64,000 nucleotides of DNA, taken from contig NC_057921.1 in NCBI RefSeq assembly GCF_018873765.1, positions 66,081,557-66,145,556 of the forward strand, in the 5' to 3' direction. The position numbers and the translations under genes are program-made. The stretch is from Telopea speciosissima. Its lineage: Eukaryota > Streptophyta > Magnoliopsida > Proteales > Proteaceae. This document shows positions 11,180 to 25,900 of this stretch, piece by piece; position 1 is the stretch's first letter; each line of letters opens with the position of its first letter. A model generated the notes under the pieces. That model did no database searches, was not told where the DNA came from, and was given only the letters and a program-made list of their open reading frames with translations.

Positions 11180-13937
11180 TGACGTTAACGTTAGTGCCTT
11201 CTTCAGTTCTTCTTGAGTACTAAACCAAATTTCAATCATGTAAAGCTTTGACCGTTGGTTGGGTTGGGCGTGGTTTCTGGCCTTCTTCTTCAGGCCCATG
11301 TCGTGTGGGCCTTTGGTCCCTTCCTTCATTTTATTATTATAATAATTATTATTATTGGTATTCATAAAAAAAAATTCAAACCTAATTAGTGCTTGAACAT
11401 TCTAGAACATCAAAATACAAAAAAATAATTATGATTTACTATATAATGGAAGAAAATACAACGAAAATCTCTCGAGAATACCAAAAAGTTGTAGCAAAAA
11501 TTATTTCCTAAAAAACCTAACTCAAAAATACCCAAAATTCATTTGTTTCATTTATTTACACAACGAGATGATAAAACATATAAATACTCTTCCAAGTCCG
11601 ATCGATTCATCGATCGTACTGTATCACGAGCTCCAGGCTTGGGCTTATCGGCCCAATCCCTTCGCTACCATCACAAATCTCATAAAATTTACCATTTAAT
11701 TTACCATAAAAAAATGTTGAAGCAAGTCAATCGTCAAAATGAGTACAAGAATTCGAGACATGCACACATAACTATCGAAGTGAGGTAGTAGATCTCTCTC
11801 TGTCATCCCCCACCCTCTCAAGTGAGTCATGAGTGATGATCTACATCGTGAACCATTTGTGATGCGTTTGATTGTCAGGAAATAAAACTTTAAAATTCAC
11901 CAAGAAAATGAAACTTTTGAAAAGTGATTGAAAACAAATAAACGGTTTAAAATATAGATTACCCCATACATCAGAGTTAAGTGATTGAATTGGTCTCTAA
12001 TATCCAACCTCATTTGCACGTCATGTACGTGCATGTGAACGTATATTTGAGAGAGAACCACACGTCCCTTTTGTTTTCATAAATATCCCTCCTCCCCTTA
12101 TAAATGACAAAAATGGGATATGTGATTGTCTCTCACATGTACGTGCAAAGGAACTGAACTCCTTCCACATGGCAACATTACCACATTGGAAAGAACCTTT
12201 GCCATTTGGGTTTTAAGCCACATCGGTATCCCACATAAGATTCTTAAGTTGATACACCAATTGCACCCCAAAAAAAAATTTGATACATGGATAATACATC
12301 TCTAGACCATGGTTTTATTTATGGTATCAGACTATCAGTTCCTTATTAGTCTCAACCGTTACTGATACGTATAAATTGAACCGATTTATTTTGGTCCGAT
12401 TTGAGATCAAAAACTCATTTTTTTTTTATAATCCCTACTTTTTGGCTGTAACAGCCGGTTCATATTGATATCGGACTCCGGCAATATCAAACATATCGAT
12501 CGATATGACCAATATAATACCAGATACTTGGAACACTTCTCCTTTAACATGGTTAGCTAAATAAGTATTTCAATAAAATGTTCTTGCATTCAAAAAAAAA
12601 AAGAAAGGGACCTTCCTCCTTGGATTGCCCTTGCCTAAAAAATTTGAAGAAAAGAAAAAAGAATGTAATTGCATTAATTTTCATTTTCATTTGTTAAACC
12701 GGATTCTATGGGCTATTATGCCTTAATCGAAGATCAAAGTTTTGTACACTATACAAGTTATTTTCTAGAAACCAAAAAGCCATGTGCAGCACACAGATTT
12801 AGGGCTAATGGGTTAGGTCTAGGGACGGCGCCAAAAGGTAATAGTTTAGTTTTGCTTATTTGAAGGGGATTATTCGATGGACATCTACCAAACCCTCGTA
12901 CAGCCTTTGGAGTGATTTGAAAATTTCAATCAATCAATCACTCTTGAGTGATCGCACTCGGTAGTGAAATCTGAAATCAATAGTTTTTGTCCCGTTTCAT
13001 GTTCAAACTAACAATGGATTTTGTCATACACCAAAGAATTTAAAACCCAATGATACACGTGGAGGTTTGTTTAATTGCAAGTAAAGGGCAAAAAAAAAAA
13101 AAAAAAAAAAAAAGAAATTAATTTTAAAAACATAAAAATTTTGATAAGGATCAATGTTCTCTATGCCGCAATGCAGGCAGCGTCCAAACACATGGATATG
13201 ATATTTTCGTTATTCAGGGGACAAGACAATCATTTTGCCCACCACCATCCTCATGTGTTGCCATGGGGGATGGTAGTATCTTAGAAATAACTATACAATA
13301 ATATTAGGTGATTACAAAAATTTTTATTTTAGATTAAATTTTTTTATGATAAAAAATTTAATTTAATTTCACTTCCCTATTCCATGGACTTCAGCGTTAT
13401 ATAATCATGCTTTGTAATCATTACAAAGTTCCTTTTTTGTTCGAAAAATATCATGTCCTATTTACCTTTAAATTCCTTTGCAATCAAACGGAGCCTCTGC
13501 TAACTTCACAAAGAAACAAAGAGATAGCCTTCATATGTGAATCTTACCTAGAATAATGAGAAAGAACCGAATGTTGGTAAGTTTCATTTACAAACTGGAA
13601 CTCCTTTAGGCCAAGACGTAAGCCCATATATCGTCAGAAAATGCTCCCCTTAATACCAATCCAACTAGTTAAAAGGATCAGTAGCACCAGCCCTCTTGCC
13701 AATGTTCTCATGTGAACTATAAAATTTAATTTAAAAAATGTTTTACATTTATCTTCTCTCCCTTTCATCCATTTGTGTTTCTGGATAATTAATTTCACAG
13801 ACAAATATTGAATAATGTGTAGAATGCATCATCCCAAAAACTAGTGTATTGATAGAGTCGAAAGCCGATCAGGAAGAAACATAGGCATTTGCCTCTTCCT
13901 TGAACTGTTTCTAGTTGTGTATCTAATCCAATGTCGA
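11180..13937. other. Intergenic, no gene seen
   Basis: This is AT-rich DNA with no exon-like coding stretch. It contains a GATATCGG-type repeat near 12.3-12.55 kb and a poly-A run at about 13089-13112. It separates the 5' side of the PF09713 gene from the 3' end of the membrane-protein gene. Confidence 0.5.
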
Positions 13938-16900
13938 TTAATCATTCCGCCCTTCTTTGTTCAACCGTCTTGAAGCAAGACCTTTGGAGGAAACGCTTGG
14001 CGTGACAGGTTTTGATGTTGTGACCGGTGCCTCCTCATCATCCCAATTGTCGCCCCAACTGTTATCCCATCCATCAGTTACTTCCGGCTCAGTATTCCCT
14101 CCACCTGAAACTGGTAGCTCTGTCTCCAACTTCTGGTATTTGGAACCATCACTAGGGCGATGCCTCCGGCGGAATCTGATGAATGTGCAAGCTGAAGCTA
14201 GTAGTAGAAGTAATACAGCAGCTGATATGTATACGGCGGAGGGGGCTTGCGTAAGAAGGGTTGTGTATTTGGCGATGGTGGAATGATCAATTTTCCTCAC
14301 CAAATTATGTGAGGCCAGGTCCCGGAAGTCAAGGATGCAGTCACCATTCACAGCTGTCAAAGTGATCAATGTGTTATTACCTCCATCCCCTATGGCAACT
14401 TTCACCTGCAGTTCACAATATCAGAACAGTTTTCTCTTTGATGAATAATTCAGGGTTGTTGAGATGACAAATGAGAAACTAGTCACATTCTTATGCATGC
14501 GTTTACTAATCCAGCCTGGCTATTCTAGGTATCTCTAGGTTTTGAGAGGGAATACAAAATGATCAGTCAAACTTCAACTAGCTACTCAAATAAATTAAAT
14601 GGGTCCTCCTATTTGTCACTATACAGAGTGAAACGATTCACTTCACTATTTTTTATTTACCCTTGCAAGTTATTTTTTGTTGAGTTAGAGTGAAAGGATA
14701 GTTTTGTCAATTCATTTTAAATAATACTTTACCAAATCCATCCCACTTCCTCTTCGGTTCCCCTTCTCCCCCTCCCCTCTGGCTTTCAGAAGACCAGCTC
14801 CAACAGGATTCCCTGGGTGTAGAGCCATTCATAGTATCAATGGCACCTAGAGATCCCACAATACTCCTATCTTCTGAACCTTGCCTTCCCTTCCCTTCCC
14901 CCACCCTCTTTAGTTCTCTGACAAGGCCGAAGCTCTACAAAATGGACGGAATTTGACGAGATAGGTTCTGGAAATTGATCCTTTTGCACAGCTTTCCGGA
15001 ACCCTAGTTTTCATCCAATGGCTACCGAGTAGTGGCGCCCAACCTTCGTGGGTACCTCTACAGAATCAATAATCTAAGTCGGAGATATTTCATTGTCCAG
15101 TCCTCTAGTGTACACATTAAATAGTATCTCTAACCGATCGCATCAATCCGGTAACCTTTGTCACCAGCCCTAGCAGAGACCAGATCAAAGACAAATATGG
15201 AAACAAAACCACCATAATGCGAAAAACCACTTACCACCGCTAGGATACAGGTGCTCCTGCAAACCTCCATTGGACATACACTCATAAACCAACAACTTAA
15301 GATTACTATCTGAACTGTACCAGAGCAAAGCTAACAAATACGAAGATTGAACCCAACAACTCCACCTATCATTCAAAGCTAATCATACAAAACCCTGATC
15401 ACGGAGAACGAAGATGACCTGAGCTCCTCGATCTGAATGCAAGCTACCTTGAGCGATGGGTACTATATCTGCAGATTCCAGTTTGCCCCTGCCCCCTCTT
15501 ATTCCTTTTTTTTAAAAAACCTTTCCTGTTATTTTTTAAGAAAGATGCACGCGGCGGATGGGATGTAATGGTATGGGGTTCTGTAGGGAGAAACGCCCAT
15601 CGAGTGGAGATTTAATATGGACAACTTGGGCTTGACATATTGCAGAGTGGAGATTTAAATATGGAAAATTCAGTCATTACAGCTGGTCCGGCATGAGCAT
15701 TACAGTTCCATCTGGATGGTGGAGAACCAACACATCAATCAAGATATTCCGGGAACATACTAGAGGTTCTGATGCAGAGCAAGCCATACAACAATGCTTG
15801 AGAGATTGATGCCACTGATTCGGTTCTTCCCAAGGAGAAAAATCACTGGAAATTAACTGATTTAAAAAAACTCAATGGGTAAGAAATCGATTATGGAGTC
15901 GAGCTTCATCCATCAGCGAAACCAAGGCCAACAACAGGGTGGGCGGGCAAGGGGGAGGGGAGAGCAGAATCCAGAGAGGGAGGGGATGGGAGAGAGGAAG
16001 CCTAAGCCAACCGGAGCCGGGGAGGGAGGGGATATCGGAGCCGGTGGGGGAGGAGAACAGAAGGTGGGGTAGAGATTTGGTAAAGTATTATTAGGTTGTG
16101 AAATTACTATATAAGCCCTTCACATATTGAATAGCATGGGTGAAAAGTGGGGTAAGAAAATCATAGTGAAGTGAATTGTTTCACTTGGCGTAGTGACATG
16201 GAAGAAAACCCTAAATTTATATATTCCAAAAGACAGTCTTGAGCCACATCAAGGACAATTAGTTGGCCACAAATGTACAGTAGTGCTTCCTTAATTTCTC
16301 TTCTGACAGATGAATCCCTTGTACAGCCTTGAACAAATGATATCAGACAACATAAGCCACAAATGGGACATTCCAGGCCAGAGACCACATGCTGTGAATG
16401 TACAAGGGTTAATTGGTTATTGTTCCTCTCTAACAAACAAATACTTTACAAGATCCTTTAGAATGAAGACAACATAAGCCACAGATTGGACATTGCAGAC
16501 CAATACAAACATGCTACTGATGTACGATAGATACTTGCATTGTTCCCCAACTTAAAATCATTTGCATATAAAAAAAAAACATATATATATTTTTTTGTGA
16601 TAACCATAAGAGATGAAATCAGAAAACATAAAACAAAATGGTACAATTCAGATAAAAAGGAATGTCTCTGTCAGATATATACATCGTCACAGTAGGAAAA
16701 GGAGGGTGAGATAAGACCATGAAGCTAAGACTGTCCAGAAGTTAACATCAACCTTATCTTGGTCTGTAGGGCTGTAGGCATGCAAACAGACATGAATGCC
16801 ATACTAGCACCAATTCACCATAAAAACACAGTACTATCATGCATATAATGGACAAAGGTGTTGTTATAATTTGTATCATATGTTGGGAACACAATATGAT

Positions 16901-19900
16901 CAGAAATAAGTGCTTTGTTTCACTAGCATTTGCAGGGCCACACAGACATTGTATTGGTATACAACTGTACAAGACACTAGTCTCCAAACTCATTGCAATT
17001 TACACATGCATGTTTGATGGCCTTATCAACTACCCTAGCAGTGACAAGTTCATCAAATAAGCTGTTCCAACACAGCAACTATTTAGGGGTTCTTACAGGC
17101 TATATTACACGGGTTTGGATGCAACGGTTGGCTGTAAAATTCAAGGTACCGTATTAAAAAAAATATATTAGGACATGGGGATTTGACTAATATGGACTCA
17201 CCAATTTGGGTACAGGCATGTAGACACATCATACAAAGCAATTTCATACTGTTTCCAAGTAATCATTTATCTGGATGTATTCCTCATTCATATCCAAAAG
17301 TGTATTATTTTTTTTTACAAAAAAGGGCGTACCCAGTGCATGCCTCCCACCACTGCGGGTCTGGGGAGGGTCATAATGTATGTAGCCTTAATCCCCACTT
17401 CGCGGAAAGGCTGGTTTCCCAACTCGAACTTGCAACCACTAAGTTGCGATGGAGCAAACTTACCGTTATGCCAAGGTTCGCCCTCTCATATCCAAAAGTG
17501 AAAACATTTAGCAAAAAGTATGCAATACAAACCTGCAACATGACACTAGGGCTTCCAAATAAGAGTGTGGTAAACTAAATTGTGTAAAGTTAAATTCACA
17601 GACTTGTAATGATAGAAAGTCTGTGCTCTATGCCATCTCATGCGCAAGTAATGGGAACAAAACTCCCAATTTAATACATAAATGTTTCTGGATTTTGCAG
17701 ATCTGACAACGTATCCCATTTCAATAACTATGTCCTGTAGTGTGTCTGCCAAGTGTCATGGGTACTTTTTGTTAAATGAATGTTATAGGTATCTGAGATA
17801 ATGGAGACGGGGGAGGAATCTGTTGAAGTTATACCAGTTAAGCAGGAAGGTGATAGCACTATCACACCATTTTTTAAAGGGGGGGAAAAATCTTAACACT
17901 AGATCAACCTTCTTCACCATACCACATGTTAAGATATTGACCACCGCAGGGTATTATTGTCAAACGCTGCGGTACTTTGTTTATTTGTCATTGACCATGA
18001 TAGGGGGAATGTCCTTATTGTGGTGTATGTTAGGTGGTAGAGGTTGAGTTGTTTTAGTAATCTTCTTTTCTTGTTATTAGTCTTATACTCTAATGTTATA
18101 AGTATTTATGATTGACTACGATACGAGACTACTGAATCCTATCGTGGTCTGTTGGATTCTCTTCTTCTTCAATCGTCTCTCCTTTTTCTCTTTCTCTTCT
18201 TCAAGGTTTGTGAGGACTGGTTATTAGCTTCTCTGTTGTCACATGGTATCAGAGCAATTATATTCAGTCTTCACCTTCAATTCTGTTTTGATAGTATCTT
18301 AAAGGATTGTCCTTGTGGTTGCAGCAATCTATGCTTACATTCTATCTAAGGCTCTAGTTGATGATTATATGAAGATAAACGAGGGTCGCTTTGCATCTAC
18401 TGCCTTAATCTTGTTTCCCATGGAGTTATCCGTCTACAGGAATCAAGTTTTATGCATATAAAATGCTGGCGGCACCATGTTCTGGATTTTTTTTGGGAAG
18501 CATAGTGATCTGCAATTACTTTGCATCAAACCAGCAGATCCCTCTCGTATTTCAGGACAATGTTCACCCTATTGGTAAGCCCACTCGATTCCTGTTTGGG
18601 CTGATGAGAACCCTTGATTTTGTGTAATCAGAAATCTCCCTATGGCTATGCAGTACTCTGTTTTATGTAAGATTTTTTCAGAATCGGTTTTTGGAATTAC
18701 TTTGGATCTGACCATCAGATCCCTATAAGATTTTAGGGCAATGTTGCCCTCCAATAGTAGGTCCTTCGATCCTGCTTTGGTGTCCATTTGACACCAGGTT
18801 TTGCTGCAATTGAAAATCACCCATTATCTGGTTTTTTCATGGTACAAGTTTTGATATTTTGTGCTGCTGATCTGTTAGTTCTCATCAAATCAGTGTTGTC
18901 TTGAGGGGTTTTGTACCTCCTACTGCTATTCTACATTCTCAAGGCTTGGAGACTACTCAGAAGTTGCATACACTTTTTTTTTTTTGACGAAGTATTCTTA
19001 GTGGCCAGAAGTGGTATCAATACCTCTCTGTGTTGTTTCCACTGTGCATGATGATTGATCCCAGAACTACCTTGGATAATGTTAATGTCCAGATCACCTG
19101 ATGAGGAACCCGGGTCACAAAACCCTATTGGGTTCGCTTATAGGCCCACCCAATTATCACACGGCTCAACAATTGAAAGGAATGGTAAAATTGTAAATAA
19201 TCAGAATTTCAAAGGCTTAATTAGGAAGGCAAAGAAGAAAGGACACAAAGGAAATTATCATTTACTGTGTAGGGACTGACTTGGAAGTGAATCAAAAGAA
19301 AGGGTAGGATGAAGTAAAAGGGAGAGGGAGGGGTATTTTGGAAAGTGGGGATAAAACCATACGCAATTGAAATCCTGAAAGGAGGGGGGGGTCGTCTTCT
19401 TCCTTGCGCATAGAACCAGCGGCACTTGAACTCGATTCCAAGTGAGAAAATTCACTTGTATGATTGCCAATTGGTCTGAAGTTTCATACAAGATAAATCC
19501 CAACTAATAATAAATAAATAAACTAAATATCCTACTGAACCCAAAAACCAATTGGACCCGATTCTCGATCTGGGTTCTCAAACGGGTTCGAGCCAACCCA
19601 TAAAAGCACTCCTGCATAATCACTACTATCAAACTCAATAGAGTTTATAATTATCTGTTATAGGCCCAGGTGGTTAAGGTTTACATTAATGATAATGAGA
19701 AGATGAACTATCTCACATCCGAACCACCTTCTGCTGATTCTAAAGAACCTTCTGATTCCAAAGCCTATGAGGAGTGGGTGCGTGAGAATGAAACTGTTCT
19801 CATATGGTTGTGGAATAGTATGGACCCAACTATCGTAGCAAACGTAATATTCCACATCACTACCAAAGGGGTTTGAGATGACTTGAAGAAAAGTTTTTCC

Positions 19901-22900
19901 CAGGAGAAGAACATATCTCGTATTTATGATCTGTATGATAAAAATTTTAACTTCAAACAGGGGGACAAGTCTTTGAATGAGTATTTCAGCGCTTTTAAGG
20001 GTATGTATGAGGATGTCAATATTAATCAACCTTTTACTACTAATCTTGAACAGCTGAATTTCATGTTGCAAAGTTGATGGCCGGATTAAATTCTGATTAT
20101 CATTATATTAAGAGCCAGTTCCTTATTTGAAAGAAGGTGCCTTCACTAAAGGAGACTTTCGCTTGGCTTTAGCATATTGTTACTCCTTCCACAACTGACA
20201 TCTCACCCTCTCCAAGGAAGGTTCTGCATTTGTTGGTCGTGGCCAAGGTTCTACATTTTTTAGGAGAGGTCATGGCTCACGGGGAGGTCATGATCACAAT
20301 ATAGGTGGACAACAAACTGCTCGACAGAGTTGTCAAGGCGTCCAGGGACCTTAGGCACCTAGGCGGGTGCTTTGGACAGTTTGGTCCCCTTGGTTTGAAC
20401 CCTCTCCAACTATGCTAACCGATCCTCCAAACAATGTTCCTTTTGTTGCAAGCCAAACCATACAATTGAGACATGTTGGGCTGAACATGATAGACCAAAT
20501 TGGGCTCAACAATTAGCTAATATGTCTGTGTGGTTGATACTGAGAAGGTGTCTTTTGGCGACACCACCCTTGCCTCTTCATCTGGAGCTTCTTCATCAGG
20601 TTTTGTGTCTCGAGACGACTACAATCAACTACTTAAATGACTACAAAATCTCGAGTCATCCACCGCTACTTCCTAATCCACATCCACTCTGATCCACACA
20701 GGTAATCAACATTTCTTACTAACACATCTTTCACTCTGTGGATCATTGATTCTGGTGCTTCTACCCATTTGAGTAGTAAGTCAAAATTTTTCTCTTCTTT
20801 GTCAAAAGTTCATAACCCTTCACCTATAATTCTGGCTAATGAGTCCTCTACCCATGTGACTGGTCATGGTACAGTTTCACCCATTTCTTCCATGACTAAG
20901 TTCTCGATCCTTCATGTACCACAATTACCTTTAAGTCTTTTATCGGTTAGTCAAGGAAAATGCGACTTTGAGGGAGACACCAATGTGATGTGGAACGAGA
21001 TGATGACTTGTATTAAAAGGGTGACCAAAGATGTGCTAGGGGAAGCAAAGGGTAATCGTTAGGCCCCTAGGGAAACGTGGTGGTGGAACGATGAGGTCCA
21101 GGCAGCCATTAAGATCAAGAAAGATTGTTTTAAGACATGGCAAAGGATAAAGAGACGGAGGATAAAAAGAGGTATTTTAAGGCCATAAGCAAAGCTAGGA
21201 AGATTGCGGGAATGGCTAGGGCGAAGAAATTTGAGGATTTCTATATCAGCCTAAACACAAAAGAAGGGGCAAAAGCTATATATAAGATAGTTAAGATGAG
21301 AGAAATGAAGAGTATAGATTTCGATCAGGTGAGGTGTATCAAGGGCGAGGATGGAAGATTGTTGATTAGGGATGAGGACACTGTGAAGAGATGGGACGAG
21401 TATATTTGTAACCTACTTAATGGAGATGGGCTAAGTAGAAATGACCTAGACGAGTACTCTATTCAACATGATACCACACATCATAGTTATGTAAGAAAGG
21501 TTAGTGTGGCGAAAGTTAAAGAAGCATTAAGAAAGATGAAAACTGGCAAGACTCTAGGCCCAGATGAGATTCCAATAGAAGTGAGGAAAACCCTAGGTGG
21601 TTGTGGGGTTTATTGGCTAACCAAGTTTTTTAACAGGATTATGAACACAACGGGGATGCCAGATGAATGGAGGAGAAGCATTGTAGTCCCAAGTTACAAA
21701 AATAAAGATGATATCCAAAGTTACAATAACTATAGAAGCATAAAGCTAATGAGTCACATTATGAAACTTTGAGAGAAGGTTATTGAAGCCCGTTTGAAAA
21801 GAGAGACTCATATCTCGGTGAACCAGTTTGGCTTCATGCCAGGTAGATCCACATCAGAAGCTATTTACTTATTGAGGAGGCTCATGGAAAGGTATAAAGA
21901 TAACAAGAAGGATCTCCATATGGTCTTCATTGACCTAGAAAAGCCTATGACCGAGTCCTTAGAGATTTAATCTAGCATACTTTGGTGAAGAGAGGAGTGT
22001 CGAGTAAATATGTGTAGGTAATTAAAATTATATATAAGAGCGTGGTGACTGGTGTCTAGTGTAAGATCAGTGGGAGGTCAGGACAAGGAATTCCCAATTA
22101 CGATTGGATTACATCAAAGATCTGCCTTAAGCCGTTATCTATTTGCGCTTATCATGGACGAACTAACCAAGAGCATTCAAGACGAGGTCCCGTAGAGTAT
22201 GCTCTTCGCCGTTGATATCATTCTGGTGGATGAGACAAAAGAAGGGATTAACGCTAAGTTAGAACTATGGAGATCAACCTTAGAAACAAGAAGCCTTAAG
22301 ATTAGGAGAACGAAGACGGAGTATATGATGTGTAATTTTAGTCACTATGATGGATACTGATGGTGCGAATTGAGGAAAAAGATACTGCAAAGTGACTATT
22401 TTAGATATCTGGGGTTTATCATAAATAAAGAAGGTAACATTGAGGATGATGTTTCACAGAGAATTTAAGTGGGATGGATGAAGTAGAGAGGTGCGTCCGG
22501 AGTGTTGTGTGATCGATGTATTCCTTTAAAGCTTAAAGGAAAATTTTATAGGAGTGTTGTTCGACCAGCCATGATGTATGGGGTAGAATGTTGGGCAGTT
22601 AAGAAGTGTCATATTGATAAGCTTTGTGTAGTAGAGATGTGGATGTTAAAATGGATGTGTGGAAAAACAAGGAAAGATAAAGTACAGAATGAACATATTA
22701 GATCGAACTTGGGAGTAGCCCCGATCAATGACAAACTACAAGAGAGTCGTTTAAGGTGGTATGGTCATATTCAACGGAGGCCTAAGGATGCCGCAGTAAG
22801 GAGGAGTGATATGATTCCGATTGAAAGCGCTAAAAGAGCTAGAGGTAGACCTAAAATGACCATAGGAGAAGTGGTGAGGAAGGACATGCATAGGCTAGGG

Positions 22901-25900
22901 CTTGTTCCAAATATGACCTTGGACAGAGCCTATTCGAGGTCAAGGATCCATGTCGCAGACCACATTTAGCTGAGATTCTCCTGACGGGCTGGGCTATGCC
23001 TCTTTCCTCTTACTATCTTTCATCTTTCATCGTTCATTTTTCTATTTATTTCTCATCTTTCATTTGTCCTTTTCCTTTTTCATCTCTCTTTTCCCATCTT
23101 TTCTTTCCCTTTTTTGGTTAGAACTCTGTTTTCCGTACTTTGTTTTGTTTGGATCCATGTAGCCGACCCCATTAAGTTGGGATAAGGCTGAGTTTTTTGT
23201 TGTTGTTGTTGTTGTTGTGAACTTACTAAATCTCTTAACTATTGTGTTACCTTCTATCCATTTTATTGTGTTTTCCTGAGGTTTATTGCTGTTTTGACAA
23301 TCTGTTTAACATCAATTTGGGTCGTTAAGATTCTTGTTTCGTTTACTGTTCTGGAAACCTAAATCTGGAATCATATCTTCCGTAGGATTCTCCCACATTT
23401 CCAGATCAGACGATCAGAGTGGTCCCAAGTTCTGATATTATATTCTCCTTCCCAAATAGAGGGCTTGACCACTCTTATGACCTGATCAGAATCCTTGATC
23501 TTCCGTTATCTTAAATCTTTCAAATCTATCCTTTTCTCTCACTAATTCTGGTTTTCAAAAGAGTTTCTAAACCAAATCCCTCAGGCTTCTAGAAACCCAT
23601 CAATAGGTCACATTGTAAAACATGTTCTGTTGATTCAGCTGAAAGCCCATAATACCATCCTGAGGAAAATATATTAAATTGATTCAGGCTCAAAATGCAT
23701 ACAGCCCATAGTGGAAGGCTGCAGACCACCAATCAAAAGAAATTGACAAATGCTAATACATTTCTTTTACCCACTAATCATACCATATTAGTGTACAGTT
23801 GTACATATAATATTATACACCAAATATATTATGCCAGAATGATAAAAACTTTGAGCAAGCTGACTAGCCAAGCTCACCACAACTAATGTTTAGCTTTTTG
23901 GAACAGAGATCATGAATGAGTTAAGCTAATTCATTTCACTGAATATCCAATTAAACCTAGTCCACTAAGTTGTGCAATTTATACACCTGAAATTATCTTT
24001 CACTTTTGCTGGACAATCCAAAAGGACAAAAGAATAAAATAAAATAAATTCTTACCTCAAGAATCAACAGAATTCCTCCCACATCTTAATTCCATTTCCC
24101 CAACATACAAGGCTACAATCAACTGGATACATGGGGTGGGGGGAGGCTTCATGGAACCGGGGTTTTATGGTTTAGGCCCTAGGGAAAATACCAGAAGATA
24201 CCATGTGACAAAATACGAATAGGTAATGATCAGAAGAAGAACAAGTCGTCCGTAAGGCTAGACTAGATTAGTCTAATCATTATGACTGGAAATGTATGAT
24301 TACAAAACATCCAGCACTATATTTTCAAAGTACGTTAAGTACTGTTCCAAACACAAGCCAGGACCCAATCTGATTCCTTGAAAACCTTCCAATTAGATTA
24401 AAATATTAATAATACTCTTCAAAAGACAAAAACCAGTAGAACAGCCATGCTAAAGCAATCCGCACTGCAATTTCAGTCCCAGCTCATCGCCTCATGAAAG
24501 AAACCACTATATGCAAGGGCTATCATGGGCCAAGTTAGCTGAATTGGCATTTCGACCAAATTGATCAGGCCTCTAAATTAACAGGCTGAAAGACCTAAAT
24601 TATATTATTTTGCATACATAGGTTGATAAGATAAAAAAGGTTTTTCTTGTATCATTTACTGAAGAAGACCTGTGGATCTGAGCTGCAGAAAAAGCTACAA
24701 TTCCAATGCCTTAATAAATTTTGGAGGACATGAGACTCCAAAGTGAAAAACCCCATAGGATGATAGAAATCTGAAGATAGGATGAAAAAAAAGGCAAGCC
24801 CAGCCTGGCTCTAACAGGACCCGGGCTTTCCTGATAACATTCCAGTGCAGGGAAATGAAATACTCAACATCCGATGCAAGCACTGCCGACAAATGATTCA
24901 CAACCGCAGATACAAAGTTGATTCTTTTTTCAAGAGGAAGGTTTTTCTCATTTACAATTAGTTGCTTATACCAGAGTGGAAATGGCAATGCACTGCACCA
25001 ACTCTTGTGACATTCTATTCCCCACCCCCACCCCCGGCAAAAAACAGAGAACTGAATCAACTTCCACATATCCACAAATATAATTGATTTTCACTACTAA
25101 TCTATAATTTAATCATGAATGAGTATCCTGGCTTTCCACACGCATGTATAAACAGCATGTAAGTTTATGCATATATAGAATATTAGAAACTAGTGTATGT
25201 GTGTCTGACATTCCTGTCAAAGAAAAAGAAAGGAAGAAGAAAAAAAAAATACTCTACATGCAGAGGCATCATGGATTCAAATGTTGATCCAGTATTTTCA
25301 TAACATTGGACTGATTATGTTGGGGACCTTGGTGCAACAGTAAGGTTGCTCCATTGTGACCAAGTGGTCGCGGGTTTGAGTCAGAAAACAGCCACTCTGC
25401 GAAGCGGGGGTAAGGCTACGTACATTATGACCCTCCCCAGACCCCACAGTGGCAGGAGCCTCATGCACTGGGTATGCTCTTTTTTCTTTTTTTTAATGTT
25501 GGGGTCTAGGAAGCCCTTGGTTTAAGGCAATCACTTGCACACACACAGATGGTAGCACACTTTAAGACACTAACACAGGTAGCAACCTGAAAAGGCATTA
25601 ACTTGGCCTTGAATTGGTTCAGTCTGGAATCTGGATTTGCCATGAACGTCAGTAAGCTTCATATAGTTATAATAAGCCAAATATTATTATTATATATTAT
25701 TTTATAAATAACTTACTGCTTTGTTTCCATGATAAAGATTAGAGGAGTTAAAGGGCCAAGGGTAGACCAAAAGTGACTTGGAAAGGAGTGAAAAAATGAT
25801 ACAAGTGACCAAGGGTTGCCAACCAACATGACCTCAAACAGAATTCAATGGCAAAACAGAAACTGTGTAGTCAACCCCAATTTAGTTGGGTAGAGGCTTA

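Larger units (their letters stand above)
17821..23290 (+). mobile_element. Ty1/copia retrotransposon relic, interrupted by an RTE LINE
   Basis: A probable 5' LTR (17821-18243, TG...CA) is followed directly by the primer-binding site TGGTATCAGAGC. Downstream lie decayed gag similarity (about 19.66-20.08 kb, broken by a stop), a CCHC zinc knuckle (20435-20476; C-x2-C-x4-H-x4-C), an aspartic-protease DSG motif (20748-20756, context IDSGASTH) and the start of the pre-integrase region ending [10 protein letters not shown] at 20954. There an RTE element interrupts it, and copia sequence resumes at about 23222 with [16 protein letters not shown]. Integrase, reverse transcriptase and a 3' LTR are not seen after about 23290. 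Many stops make it non-functional. It lies antisense to the host gene. Confidence 0.8.

Noticed and set aside
13957-14286. 109-codon plus-strand open frame
   Set aside because: It is opposite the last exon of the membrane-protein gene and has no recognisable domain.
15875-16072. Gly/Arg-rich 65-codon plus-strand frame
   Set aside because: It is composed of the purine-rich part of the Pack-MULE right arm; the left arm gives a similar low-complexity frame on the other strand.
19658-20071. 137-codon minus-strand open frame
   Set aside because: It is the complement of the copia gag region; the plus strand shows recognisable gag features.
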